From NCBI RefSeq assembly GCF_022808695.1, contig NZ_JAKZKW010000005.1:62001-126000 (forward strand): a stretch of 64,000 bases of DNA, given 5' to 3'. The translations under genes were made by a program, and so were the position numbers. Below the pieces are notes generated by a model. That model ran no database searches. It was not told where the DNA came from and worked only from the letters and a program-made list of their open reading frames with translations. Origin of the DNA: Fundidesulfovibrio soli (GTDB lineage: Bacteria; Desulfobacterota; Desulfovibrionia; Desulfovibrionales; Desulfovibrionaceae). Positions 35,784-46,699 of this stretch are shown in pieces (position 1 is the stretch's first letter; every line of letters begins with the position of its first letter).

Positions 35784-35942
35784 GTGGCTAAAAAACCTAA
35801 CTATTCATTTGAGAAGCGCGCCAGAGAGGCTGCGAAGAATAAGAAGAAGGAAGAGAAGCTCCAGCGCAAGCGGGAGAAGAGCGCCTCAGGCGCGGAGGGC
35901 GACCAGGAAGAGCCCTCGCAGGAGCCGGCTCCGGCGGAATAA
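35784..35942 (+). CDS. Small basic, lysine/glutamate-rich protein
   Basis: The 52-residue reading from GTG at 35784 begins VAKKPNYSFEKRAREAAKNK and is followed by a lysine-rich helix and an acidic Pro/Gln tail. This pattern (YSFEKRxRExAKxKKKEEK) is a widespread small bacterial protein of unknown function. AAGG lies 6 bp upstream. An in-frame GTG at 35604 with a much better ribosome binding site would give a 112-residue product, so the N-terminus is uncertain. Confidence 0.6.
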   Translation: MAKKPNYSFEKRAREAAKNKKKEEKLQRKREKSASGAEGDQEEPSQEPAPAE

Positions 35943-36102
35943 GCCCCGGACCGGTTTGGTCCTCGCGCCGAGACGGCCAATGGTGTGCAGATTCATCGGC
36001 CGGACAGGGACCCGAGCCGGGCGCGGAGCGCCTCGCCGAACGGCGCGGCTGCCCGCTCGGCCGCGGTCCAGATGGCTTCCGCTCACCCCGCGCATCTTCA
36101 GA

Positions 36103-36145
36103 CGCCAGGGAGCCCCCGCACAGCCGGGGCGCCCTGGCGCTTTTC
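36103..36145 (+). terminator. Probable terminator between convergent genes
   Basis: CGCCAGGG (36103-36110) pairs with CCCTGGCG (36132-36139), with further CCCC/GGGG pairing inside, then CTTTTCC. It could end the small basic gene transcript. Confidence 0.6.
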
Positions 36146-36176
36146 CGTCACGTCCGCCGGGCAAGGCCCCGGGCGG

Positions 36177-36752
36177 CTAGAAGTTCCACTCGCAGACCTG
36201 GAAGTAGGCCTGGGGATGCATGCAGGCGGGGCAGCTCACCGGGGCGGCGTCTCCCTTGTGGTTGTAGCCGCAGTTGCGGCACTTCCAGGTGGTCTCGCAG
36301 GTCTTCTTGAACACGGTGCCGTTCTCCACGTCGGCGGCCAGGGCCTTGTAGCGCTTCTCGTGGAACTCCTCCACGGTGCTGATGGCCTCGAAGACCAGGG
36401 CCACGGCCTCGAAACCCTCCTCGCGGGCCACGGCTGCGGCGGCCGGGTAGAGCACGGTGTGCTCCTCGTGCTCGCCGGCGGCGGCGTGCTTGAGGTTCTC
36501 AAGCGTGGTGCCGATGCGCCCTGCGGGGTAGGTGGCGGTGATCTCCACGTCGCCGCCCTCCAAGAACTTGAAGAAGCGCTTGGCGTGCTCCTTCTCCTGC
36601 TCGGCGGTCTCGGTGAAGATGGCCGCGATCTGCTCGTAGCCCTCCTTCTTGGCCACGCCGGCGAAGAAGGTGTAGCGGTTGCGGGCCTGGGACTCCCCGG
36701 CGAAGGAGGCCAGGAGGTTCTTCTCGGTCTTGGTTCCTTTGAGCGATTTCAT
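36177..36752 (-). CDS. rbr: Rubrerythrin
   Basis: Rubrerythrin reduces hydrogen peroxide in the cytoplasm of anaerobes. The 191-residue product has the N-terminal di-iron ferritin-like four-helix domain (ESQARNRYTFFAGVAKKEGY, EKEHAKRFFKFLEGG, EHTVLYP, EEFHEKRYKALA with the carboxylate ligands) and a C-terminal rubredoxin-like domain (WKCRNCGY and VSCPACMHP) with its four cysteines. It is a single gene with GGAG before the ATG. Confidence 0.96.
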   Translation of the reverse strand: MKSLKGTKTEKNLLASFAGESQARNRYTFFAGVAKKEGYEQIAAIFTETAEQEKEHAKRFFKFLEGGDVEITATYPAGRIGTTLENLKHAAAGEHEEHTVLYPAAAAVAREEGFEAVALVFEAISTVEEFHEKRYKALAADVENGTVFKKTCETTWKCRNCGYNHKGDAAPVSCPACMHPQAYFQVCEWNF

Positions 36753-36819
36753 GGGGATCTCCGGAGGTTGGGGTATCGGCCGCGCGACGGCGGGGCGAGG
36801 CCTGGAAATGTGCGCCGCC

Positions 36820-38433
36820 TCAGCCCAGCGGCAGGAGGAGCTTCTCGGCCAGGGCGTGCCCCTGTTCGCCGCCGCCCGCCATGCGGCTGAGCTCCTCGCG
36901 CAGGGCCTTGCCCTCCAGGGCGGTGACGGTGGTCTCGGTCTGGCCGTCGGCCACGTGCTTGGCCACCATGAAGTGCCGCCCTGCTAGCGCCGCCAGCTGC
37001 GGCCAGTGGGTGATGAGCAGCATCTGGCGGTGGCGGGCCAGCTCCTTGAGGCGCTCGCCCACGCGGTTCAGCGTCACGCCGCCGATGCCCGCGTCCACTT
37101 CGTCGAAGATCAGCGCGGCCTGGTCGTTCTCGGAGCGCAGGCTGGTGACGGCCAGCAGGAAGCGCGAGAGCTCGCCGCCTGAGGCGATGCGGTCCAGCGG
37201 CTGTGGCGGCTGGCCCGGGTTGGGCGCGAAGAGCAGTTTGGCGGAGAGCTCGCTGAGCGCCGGCATGTCGCCCTCGGCCGGGTAAAGCTCGGTGGGGGTC
37301 AGCTCGAAGAGCACGCGCACATGCTCGGAAAACCCAAGGCTGCGCAGCTCCCCCTCGATACGCGCGCAGAGCCGCCCCGCGGCCTCGGTGCGGGCCGCGT
37401 CCAGGGCGGAGAGCACCTGGGCGGCTTGGGCGCGCAGCTCGCGGGCGCGGCGCTCCAGGCGCTTGAAATCCAGCCCGGCGCTGTCCAGGAAGTTCAGGTT
37501 CTCCTCGATCTCGCGGGCCAGGTCCAGGATGGCGGGCATGTCCAGCTTGAGCTTGCGTTTGAGCTGGGCCAGCTCCCACAGGCGGGACTCCACGGCCTCG
37601 GGGTCCTCCTCCAGGCCGGGCACGCCGGAGCGCAGCCGCTCGGCCAGATCGGAGAGGGCCACCCGGGCCTCGCGCACGGCCGCCTGATCGGCCTCGAAAT
37701 CCCCGCCGGTCTGGGCGAGCACGCCAAGCTCGCGCTCCAGGCGCCCGAGCCCCGCGGGCAGGCCCTGGTCGCCGTAGAGCATGTCCAGGGCGGCCTCCAC
37801 GGCGTCCTTGGCGCGCCGGGCGTGGCGCAGGGCCTGCTGGCGGGCCAGCAGCTCCTCCTCCTCGCCGGGGCGGGGGGCCACCTTGTCGATCTCGGCGCGC
37901 TTGAGCTCCAGAATCTCGCGGCGGTCCTCCAGGTGGGCCAGGCGCTCGTGCAGGGCCTTGGCCTCGCGGGCCACGTCGGCCAGTTCGCGCAGCAGCGCGG
38001 TGCGGCTCCCTGCCAGGGAGTGGTCGGGCAGGAAGTGGTCCAGCAGCTTGGCCTGGAAGGCGGGGGCCAAGAGCTTCTGCTGTCCGTGCTGGCTGGCGTG
38101 CAGCAGCAGGCGGGGCTTGAGCTCGCGGGCGGTCTCCTGGGTGGCCAGCTGGTCGTTGACGTAGAATCTGGCGCGCCCCGTCTCGGCGGAGAGCTCGCGG
38201 CGCAGCATGAGCTCCTCGCCGTCCAGCACGAACACCGCCTCCACCTGGGCCTTCTGCGCGCCGTGGCGCACCATGTCGGCGCTCAGGCGCTCCCCGGTGA
38301 GGAATTCCAGGGCCTTGAGGATGAAGGTCTTGCCCGCGCCGGTCTCGCCGGTGAGCACGTTGAGCCCCGGGCCGAACTCCAGTTCCACGTCGGCTATCAG
38401 GGCCAGGTTTTTGATGCGCAGAAGATCGATCAC
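36820..38433 (-). CDS. recN: DNA repair protein RecN
   Basis: RecN is an SMC-like ATPase acting in double-strand break repair. The 537-residue product has an N-terminal NVLTGETGAGKTFILKALEF Walker A, a long coiled-coil middle (about 180-350) and a C-terminal ATPase half (FAPNPGQPPQPLDRIASGGE, then ALIFDEVDAGIGG). The GTG at 38433 gives the family N-terminus (LLRIKNLALIADVELEFGPG). It is 50 bp after the dppC-like stop on the same strand, so readthrough from the permease genes is likely. Confidence 0.95.
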   Translation of the reverse strand: MIDLLRIKNLALIADVELEFGPGLNVLTGETGAGKTFILKALEFLTGERLSADMVRHGAQKAQVEAVFVLDGEELMLRRELSAETGRARFYVNDQLATQETARELKPRLLLHASQHGQQKLLAPAFQAKLLDHFLPDHSLAGSRTALLRELADVAREAKALHERLAHLEDRREILELKRAEIDKVAPRPGEEEELLARQQALRHARRAKDAVEAALDMLYGDQGLPAGLGRLERELGVLAQTGGDFEADQAAVREARVALSDLAERLRSGVPGLEEDPEAVESRLWELAQLKRKLKLDMPAILDLAREIEENLNFLDSAGLDFKRLERRARELRAQAAQVLSALDAARTEAAGRLCARIEGELRSLGFSEHVRVLFELTPTELYPAEGDMPALSELSAKLLFAPNPGQPPQPLDRIASGGELSRFLLAVTSLRSENDQAALIFDEVDAGIGGVTLNRVGERLKELARHRQMLLITHWPQLAALAGRHFMVAKHVADGQTETTVTALEGKALREELSRMAGGGEQGHALAEKLLLPLG

Positions 38434-38483
38434 TGCTTGGGGCCTCCGTCGGGCCGGTAGGTGAGCATGCCCGGCGGTCCCTC

Positions 38484-39317
38484 TTACTGCTTGAGCCTGG
38501 GGTCGAGCAAGTCCCGCAGGGATTCGCCCAGCAGGTTGTAGCCCAGCACCGTGAACAGGATGGCCAGCCCCGGGAACACCGAGAGCCAGGGCGCGATCTC
38601 CAGCACCTCCTTGCCTTCCAGGAGCATGTTGCCCCAGGAGGGCATGGGCGGCTGCACCCCGAGCCCCAGGAAGGATAGCGAGGACTCGGTCAGGATGGCC
38701 CCGGCGATGCCCAGGGTGGCCGAGACCAGCACCGGCCCGGCCGCGTTGGGCAGGATGTGGCGCAGCAGGATGCGCGCGCTGCCCGCCCCGGCCAGCCGCG
38801 AGGCCAGCACGAAGTCGCGTCGGGCCAGGGAGAGGGTCTCGGCGCGCACCAGGCGGGCTACGCCCATCCAGGAGGTCAGGCCGATGATGATCATGATGTT
38901 GCCCAGGGAGGGCTCCAGGAAGGCGATGACCGTGAGGATCAGGAAGAAGGAGGGGAAGCAGAGCATCACGTCCACCCCGCGCATGATGACCTCGTCCGCC
39001 AGGCCCCCGAAGTAGCCCGCCACCAGCCCGAAGAACAGTCCCAAGGCCACGGCCAGCCCCACCGCGAGAAAGCCCACCCACAGCGAGACGCGCCCGCCGT
39101 GCAGCATGCGCGAGAGCACGTCGCGCCCCAGGGCGTCGGTGCCCAGGAGGTGTGCGGCGCTGGGCGGCTGGAGCAGGGCGTCCACGTTGAGGGCCGTGGG
39201 GTCGAACGGGGCGATCCAGGGGGCCAGCACCGCCGCCAGGGACATGCCGCCCACCAGCAGGAAGCCCGCCAGGAACATGGGGTGGCGCAGGGCGCTCTGC
39301 CAGAATCCGTCAGTCAT
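38484..39317 (-). CDS. Oligopeptide/dipeptide-type ABC permease, DppC-like
   Basis: The 277-residue protein has six hydrophobic helices and the DppC/OppC hallmarks: a first periplasmic loop with [26 protein letters not shown] written as the usual GTDxLGRD ([17 protein letters not shown]), and the EAA loop [20 protein letters not shown]. It overlaps the dppB-like gene by 8 bp. Peptide or nickel transport is the usual job of such pairs; ATPases and the binding protein are not in the window. Confidence 0.9.
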   Translation of the reverse strand: MTDGFWQSALRHPMFLAGFLLVGGMSLAAVLAPWIAPFDPTALNVDALLQPPSAAHLLGTDALGRDVLSRMLHGGRVSLWVGFLAVGLAVALGLFFGLVAGYFGGLADEVIMRGVDVMLCFPSFFLILTVIAFLEPSLGNIMIIIGLTSWMGVARLVRAETLSLARRDFVLASRLAGAGSARILLRHILPNAAGPVLVSATLGIAGAILTESSLSFLGLGVQPPMPSWGNMLLEGKEVLEIAPWLSVFPGLAILFTVLGYNLLGESLRDLLDPRLKQ

Positions 39318-40305
39318 TTCGGGCCCCGGAGCGGATGCGCGGGTCGGCCAGGGAGTAGCCCACGTCCGCCAGCATGTTGCCCGCCAGGGTGAGCACCGCG
39401 CCCAGCACCAGGTTGGCCATGATCAGCGGATAATCGCGGGACATGACCGCCTGGTAGAAGAGCTGGCCCAGGCCCGGCAGCGAGAATATCTGCTCGATGA
39501 TCACCGAGCCGCCGATCAGGCCCGGCACCGAGAGGCCCAGGAGCGTGATCACCGGCAGCAGGGCGTTGCGCAGGGCGTGGCGGTAGATCACCAGGCGCTC
39601 GGGCAGGCCCTTGGCCCGGGCGGTGAGGATGTAGTCCTGCCGCAAGGCCTCCAGCATGGAGGAGCGCATGTAGCGGCTCATGCCCGCCAGGCCGCCGAAC
39701 ACGTAGATGAACATGGGGATGGCCAGGTGGGAGCAGATGTCGGCCGCGCGGCCCCACCAGTCCATGCGGGCGTGGTCCAGCGAGGTGATGCCGGAGATGG
39801 GCAGCACCGGCCAGACGATGCCCAGGAGCAGCATCAGCAGCAGGGCCAGCCAGAATCCGGGCACGGCAAAGCCCAGGAACACGAACACCGTGGAGGCCCT
39901 GTCGAAGAAGCCGTTCTGCCGGGCCGCGGCCGTGACCCCTATGGGGATGGCCAGGGCCAGCGTCAGGACCAGGGCGGCCATGTTCATGCCGAAGGTCAGG
40001 GGCAGGCGCTCCTTGATCTTGTCCCACACGGGGCGGCGGTCGCCGGTGAGGGCGTTGCCGAAGTCCAGGCTGCCCAGGCGCTTCAGCCACAGGCCGTACT
40101 GCACGTGCACGGGCTGGTCCAGGCCGTAGAGCTTCTCCAGCCGGGCGATGGCCTCGGGCGTGATGAGCGGGTTCATGTCGGTCTGGAGGTCGGTGGGCTT
40201 GCCAGGGGCCAGATGGATGACGAAAAAGCTCACCAGGGTGATCCCGAGGAACACCACAGCCAGCCAGATGGACTTGAGGATGAGACGTTTCAGCAGAACA
40301 AGCAC
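39310..40305 (-). CDS. Oligopeptide/dipeptide-type ABC permease, DppB-like
   Basis: This 331-residue permease has an N-terminal membrane helix and a long periplasmic loop ([33 protein letters not shown]), then five helices with the EAA motif [19 protein letters not shown]. It is the first gene of the permease-recN run and overlaps the DppC-like gene. Preferred substrates (peptides, nickel, opines) cannot be told from sequence alone. It lies next to tRNA-Ala on the right. Confidence 0.9.
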   Translation of the reverse strand: MLVLLKRLILKSIWLAVVFLGITLVSFFVIHLAPGKPTDLQTDMNPLITPEAIARLEKLYGLDQPVHVQYGLWLKRLGSLDFGNALTGDRRPVWDKIKERLPLTFGMNMAALVLTLALAIPIGVTAAARQNGFFDRASTVFVFLGFAVPGFWLALLLMLLLGIVWPVLPISGITSLDHARMDWWGRAADICSHLAIPMFIYVFGGLAGMSRYMRSSMLEALRQDYILTARAKGLPERLVIYRHALRNALLPVITLLGLSVPGLIGGSVIIEQIFSLPGLGQLFYQAVMSRDYPLIMANLVLGAVLTLAGNMLADVGYSLADPRIRSGARND

Positions 40306-40395
40306 GTTGGGGCCTCCGGACGCGCAGACAATAGCAGGGCGGACGCCGGGGAGGGAAGGGGTGGAAAAAATTTTTCCGGGTTTGGATTTTTCCTG

Positions 40396-40423
40396 TTGAC
40401 GACCGGCCGAGTTTCGGTCAAAA
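40396..40423 (+). promoter_or_regulatory. Weak candidate promoter of tRNA-Ala
   Basis: TTGACG at 40396-40401 is close to the -35 consensus; a poor -10 (TCAAAA) is 16 bp later at 40418-40423, placing a start a few bases before the tRNA. Confidence 0.3.
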
Positions 40424-40438
40424 GCAGTTCTCCCGTGT

Positions 40439-40514
<76 letters not shown>

Positions 40515-40532
40515 CACATTTCCCAATGAATG

Positions 40533-40570
40533 AGGCCGGTTAGGTAACCCTAGCCGGCCTTCTTCTTTTC
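40533..40570 (+). terminator. Terminator after tRNA-Ala
   Basis: AGGCCGGTTA (40533-40542) pairs with TAGCCGGCCT (40551-40560, one G-U) and is followed by TCTTCTTTTC. Confidence 0.75.
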
Positions 40571-40584
40571 CCAAATTCAAGCGG

Positions 40585-40621
40585 TGTCACCCATGATGTC
40601 ACCCACCCCCCCGGGTGACAT
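40585..40621. repeat. TGTCACCC repeats, one pair inverted
   Basis: TGTCACCC occurs at 40585-40592 and 40597-40604, and inverted at 40613-40620; ATGTCACCC and GGGTGACAT (40596-40604 and 40613-40621) form a perfect 9-bp inverted repeat around an 8-base C-rich centre. It lies just inside the island, close to the tRNA. Confidence 0.7.
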
Positions 40622-40920
40622 GGAAATCCCAGCGCGTTAGGCCTGGAACTGATTTCCTGGCACCGTGCGCTTGAACGTAATCCCACCGAAAATGCGTTTC
40701 CACGCCATCGAATCATCCTGGTTGACCAATCTAGCAGGGACAACCTAACTAGCACTGATCGCCTTGATAATATGGAGAAAGCCCTGTCTGTGTGACTCCC
40801 GGAATTGTCGAGGCGGAAACGCATTGGGCATTGCCCGGCGCTTCAATGGTTTCAAAATGGCGCTTGTCCACGCCGAATGTGACCGCTGAGAACTGGCGGC
40901 AGCGAATAAGGTGATGATCA

Positions 40921-42739
<1,819 letters not shown>

Positions 42740-42747
<8 letters not shown>

Positions 42748-44059
42748 CTCTTTTAAAGAATACACCGTCAGTCATTTAATTCGTGACGGAATCCTCGAAG
42801 TCGGAGATGGGTATCGGGCTAAGAATTCTGAAATGAGTCCGACAGGTTTACCATTTATTAGGGCTGGAAATTTAAATGGGCAGATAGACACCGAGCATTG
42901 TGAATTACTTGGGTTTGACAGCGTACGACTCGCTGGCAACAAGATAAGTAGATATGGCGATGTTGCCTTGACAACAAAGGGCACAATTGGGCGCATAGCA
43001 TTTGTAGACAGTGACACAAAGAAATTTATCTACTCACCTCAAATATGCTATTGGAGAGTGTTGAAACAAGACAAGTTGTGTCCGCGTTTTTTATTCTACG
43101 CCATGAAAGGGCCTGCCTTCAAACACCAGATGGACTGGTCTTCTGGTCAAACAGACATGGCACCGTATATTTCTCTGACAGATCAGCGCACTGCCTTCAA
43201 AATTGAGTTTCCTTGTATTGAGTACCAACAAGCCATCGCCTCCATCCTCGGCTCCCTCGACGACAAAATCGACCTCAACCGCCGCATGAACGAAACCCTC
43301 GAATCTATGGCCCGCGCCATCTTCAAGGACTGGTTCGTGGATTTCGGCCCCACGCGGGCGAAAATGGAAGGCCGCGCCCCCTACCTCGCGCCGGAGATGT
43401 GGGAGTTGTTCCCGGGTCGGTTAGATGAGGAGGGGAAGCCCGAGGGGTGGCGACTTAAACCAGTATATGACATGGCCGTCTGGACCAATGGTGCTGCTTA
43501 CAGTCAAGAACACTTCAGCGATGATCCGTACGCTTTGCCAATCGTTAAAATTGCAGAGCTTAAATCTGGTATATCTGCAAATACGAAGCATTCCGTTGTT
43601 AACCTTGGAGATAAATACAAAATACACAGCGGAGAGCTTTTGTTTTCGTGGTCAGGAAATCCAGACACATCTATCGATACGTTTATATGGTCGCATGGTG
43701 AAGCGTGGCTCAATCAGCATATATTTTCTGTTCGAGAGAATGGCGAATGCTCCGTGGTGTTGCTGTATAGTTTGCTTAAATACCTCAAACCACGCTTCTC
43801 AGAAATTGCCAGGAATAAGCAAACAACAGGGCTCGGGCACGTAACTAAAAATGATCTTCAGAACCTTTTTATTTGTATTGGTGATTGCCAAACGAGGAAA
43901 GCCTTCGACAGGCTAGTGGGGCCGCTTGATCAGAACCTTCGAAGCAACATCCGCGAGGACAAAACCCTCGCCCGCACCCGCGACCTCCTCCTCCCCAAAC
44001 TCATGTCCGGCGAAATCCGCGTCAAGGACGCCGAGAAAGCCGTGGAGAACGTCCTGTGA
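42740..44059 (+). CDS. hsdS: Type I restriction-modification specificity subunit
   Basis: HsdS sets the DNA target. The 439-residue protein has two target-recognition domains (about residues 5-165 and 235-385), each followed by a conserved helical spacer ([20 protein letters not shown] and the C-terminal [18 protein letters not shown]). The two recognition domains are markedly AT-rich (about 42,760-43,210 and 43,440-43,930) whereas the spacers are GC-rich like hsdM, a mosaic typical of domain exchange. It overlaps hsdM (8 bp) and the next gene (GTGA). Confidence 0.93.
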
Positions 44060-44916
44060 CCCCTACCCCCACGTTCAAGGAAGGCGACTATGTAACCCAC
44101 GCAACCCTCGCCAAGTGGGGCCTGGGCAAGGTTCTGGAACCGCTCAGCGGCGGCATCGTCCGCATCTTCTTCGAGTACGAGGGAGAGAAGAAGATGCGCC
44201 AGGACTTCCTGGCCCCAGCGTCGAAACCCGCCAGCCACCCCGTCCTGGACAGGATCGACCGCCTCCGCACGGTGAAGGGCTTCATCCCCTTCCCCGGCAT
44301 GGAATCGGCGTTCCTCGCCAAGTTCCCCCAAGGGTTCTCAGACCCCGCTTACGTGGAGAACGAGCGCGTCTACAAAGCCAACGCCTCCGCATTCCTGCGG
44401 CAACATCTCTCCCGGGAGTCGCTTCTGCCGTTGATCACGAACGAGGACTTCGAGACCGTTTGCAAACTGGCAAAGAAGGTCGTCAGCAAGACGAACCTGA
44501 TTTTCGCCAACGAGTCCATGGACCTGGCGGACGGGATCAAAAAAGGGGAGGCCGAACGGAGGCTGTTCGCCCTGGCCTTGGTCGACCTCCTGCATGGGGA
44601 GGGCGACCTCGGCCCCCGATTCGACGGTTTCGTGGACGCCCTGGAGGCGCTCGACGCCTGCAAGTGGACCACGGCGACCTACTTCCTCTCGCTGTACGAT
44701 CCAAACCAATACATCTTCGTCAAGCCGTCTTACATCCAGAAGGCCGCCCAGGCCGTCGGCCTCGACATCGGCTATACGACACGGCCAAACTGGGCCTGCT
44801 ACCAGCGGATCCGGGGGCTGATCGACTACATCTCCGGTCAGCTCTCAAAGCGCGACCTGCTTCAGCCCGCAGACCTCATTGACGTGCAGGGTTTTATCTG
44901 GACCTCACTCACCTAA
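44056..44916 (+). CDS. DUF3553-like N-terminal protein of unknown function in the RM operon
   Basis: The 286-residue product begins with a short beta domain (FKEGDYVTHATLAKWGLGKV, then IVRIFFEYEGEKKM, about residues 7-52) resembling DUF3553/CarD-like Tudor-type domains that bind partners or nucleic acid. The remaining 230 residues are mainly helical, without recognised motifs. The GTG start overlaps the hsdS stop, and the gene ends 13 bp before the DUF262 gene, so it is translated within the restriction operon. It is not a standard type I subunit; a regulatory or accessory defence role is an inference. Confidence 0.75.
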   Translation: MTPTPTFKEGDYVTHATLAKWGLGKVLEPLSGGIVRIFFEYEGEKKMRQDFLAPASKPASHPVLDRIDRLRTVKGFIPFPGMESAFLAKFPQGFSDPAYVENERVYKANASAFLRQHLSRESLLPLITNEDFETVCKLAKKVVSKTNLIFANESMDLADGIKKGEAERRLFALALVDLLHGEGDLGPRFDGFVDALEALDACKWTTATYFLSLYDPNQYIFVKPSYIQKAAQAVGLDIGYTTRPNWACYQRIRGLIDYISGQLSKRDLLQPADLIDVQGFIWTSLT

Positions 44917-44929
44917 GGGACATTCCGTT

Positions 44930-46696
44930 ATGAGCGAACCCAAGACCTGCTTCAAACGAGTGGACTACGACCTCTCCAGCCTGCTCCACTTCATTGACGT
45001 GGGGGACATTGGCCTGCCGGACATCCAGCGTCCGTTCGTCTGGGCCAACGCCAAGGTCCGCGACCTCTTCGACTCCATGTACCGGGGATTCCCGGTGGGC
45101 TACCTGCTGTTCTGGGAGAACGCTAACGTCAATGGCGCGAAGGCCATTGGCTTAGATGCGAAGGCTCATACGGTCCCTGCGCGGTTGATCGTTGATGGGC
45201 AGCAAAGGCTTACCTCCCTGTATGCGGTGTTCAGGGGGAAGCTTGTCCTGGACGCGGATTACAAGGAGCGGCGGATAGAGATCGCCTTCCGGCCACGGGA
45301 CGGCAAGTTTGACGTAGCAGACGCTGCCATCAGGAAGGACCCGGAGTGGATACCCAACATCTCCGAGCTGTGGGTGTCCAGCAAGTCGAGCTATAAGCTG
45401 GTCAGTGAATTCATCCAGATGCTCTCTGCCCGGGCTCCCCTCACGGACGATGAAGAAGAGATGATCGCCCACAACCTGGATAGGTTGTTCGACCTGCAAA
45501 AGTACCCATTCACGGCTCTGGAGATCGCTTCGTCGGTGGACGAGGAGCAGGTGGCGGATATCTTCGTCAGAATCAACAGCGAGGGTGTGAAGCTCAACCA
45601 AGCCGATTTCATCCTGACCCTGCTTTCGGTGTTCTGGGACGAGGGCCGTGCGGCTTTGGAGACGTTTTGTCAAACTTCGCGGTATCCGGCAAAGCCGGGT
45701 GCGGTGGCGTCTCCCTTTAACCACTTCATCCAACCGGACCCGGACCAGCTGCTGCGTGTGAGTGTGGCCTACGGATTCGGAAGGGGCAGGCTCAAGAGTG
45801 TCTATCAGGTTTTACGAGGCAAGGATCTGGAAACGGACATCTACTCCCCGGAACACCGGGAGAAGCAATTCGGTATACTGGCTGTGGCTCAAGCCCAAGT
45901 GCTGGACCTCACCAACTGGCACCAGTTCTTGAGCTCCCTCGTTGGGGCGGGGTTTAGGAGCGCGGAGATGATTTCTTCGCAGAACGCCCTTCTTTACGCC
46001 TATGCGTTCTATCTGATCGGCAGGATTCGCCACAACGTGCCAGAGCATGTTCTGCAAAAGACCATCGGTAGATGGTTCTTCGCGTCCACCTTGACGGGAC
46101 GTTACACGAATTCACCCGAATCGATCATGGACGCGGACCTCAACCGTATCAAGACGGCCAAGACCAGCGATGACTTTGTACGAATTCTCGATGAGATCAT
46201 GTCCAGCGAGCTGACCAACGACTACTGGAGAATAACCTTGCCTGCCGACCTGGACAGTTCATCAGCCCGGAACCCTGGACTGTTCGGTTACGTTGCCGCC
46301 CAGAACAGGCTTGGTGCGCCCGTGCTCTTCTCGCACAAGAAAGTTTCAGACCTGATCGACCCCGCGCTCAAGACTAAGAAGAAGGCCCTTGAGCGCCACC
46401 ACCTGTTCCCGAGGGCGTGGTTGGAACGCCAGGGCGTAGAGGACATGAAGCTCATCAACCAGATGGCAAACTTCGCACTATTGGAATGGCCGGATAACAT
46501 CTCCATTAGTGACACCTCGCCGATGGAATACGTTCCCGAGGTGCGGTCTCGGTTCACTGCTGTCGAGTGGGCTACCATGTGCGAGATGCACGCCTTACCC
46601 GAGAACTGGGAAACACTCTCCTATGATGCGTTCCTCCTGCGTCGGAGGGAGCTGATGGCAGATATCATCCGCCGGGGATACGAAACATTGAGGTAG
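44930..46696 (+). CDS. DUF262/DUF1524 (GmrSD-like) protein
   Basis: This 588-residue protein has the DUF262 signature (DIGLPDIQRPFVWANAKVRD, then LIVDGQQRLTSLYAVF with the DGQQR motif, about residues 25-100) used in nucleotide-dependent restriction enzymes of the GmrSD type and in other defence proteins. Near residue 490 it has LERHHLFPRAWLERQG, an HNH-like (DUF1524) nuclease motif. It may act alone against modified DNA or as part of the adjacent system. Start at 44930 follows AAGGGA; the stop is 3 bp before hsdR. Confidence 0.88.
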   Translation: MSEPKTCFKRVDYDLSSLLHFIDVGDIGLPDIQRPFVWANAKVRDLFDSMYRGFPVGYLLFWENANVNGAKAIGLDAKAHTVPARLIVDGQQRLTSLYAVFRGKLVLDADYKERRIEIAFRPRDGKFDVADAAIRKDPEWIPNISELWVSSKSSYKLVSEFIQMLSARAPLTDDEEEMIAHNLDRLFDLQKYPFTALEIASSVDEEQVADIFVRINSEGVKLNQADFILTLLSVFWDEGRAALETFCQTSRYPAKPGAVASPFNHFIQPDPDQLLRVSVAYGFGRGRLKSVYQVLRGKDLETDIYSPEHREKQFGILAVAQAQVLDLTNWHQFLSSLVGAGFRSAEMISSQNALLYAYAFYLIGRIRHNVPEHVLQKTIGRWFFASTLTGRYTNSPESIMDADLNRIKTAKTSDDFVRILDEIMSSELTNDYWRITLPADLDSSSARNPGLFGYVAAQNRLGAPVLFSHKKVSDLIDPALKTKKKALERHHLFPRAWLERQGVEDMKLINQMANFALLEWPDNISISDTSPMEYVPEVRSRFTAVEWATMCEMHALPENWETLSYDAFLLRRRELMADIIRRGYETLR

Positions 46697-46699
46697 ATC

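Larger units (their letters stand above)
40515..40920. other. Boundary region between tRNA-Ala and the restriction operon
   Basis: No convincing gene in 406 bp. It holds the tRNA terminator, three copies of TGTCACCC (one inverted), and a minus-strand open frame (40540-40824) whose last residues, WVTSWVTPLEFGKRRRPA, recall the tail of an integrase; this could be a decayed integrase end but is not certain. GC content falls here. Confidence 0.45.

Noticed and set aside
40540-40824. 94-codon minus-strand ORF as an intact gene
   Set aside because: Only its last residues recall an integrase tail; the rest lacks recombinase motifs, so at most it is a remnant.
43926-44882. 318-codon plus-strand frame overlapping hsdS and the DUF3553-like gene
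   Set aside because: Arg/Pro-rich out-of-frame shadow; the overlapping genes match families.
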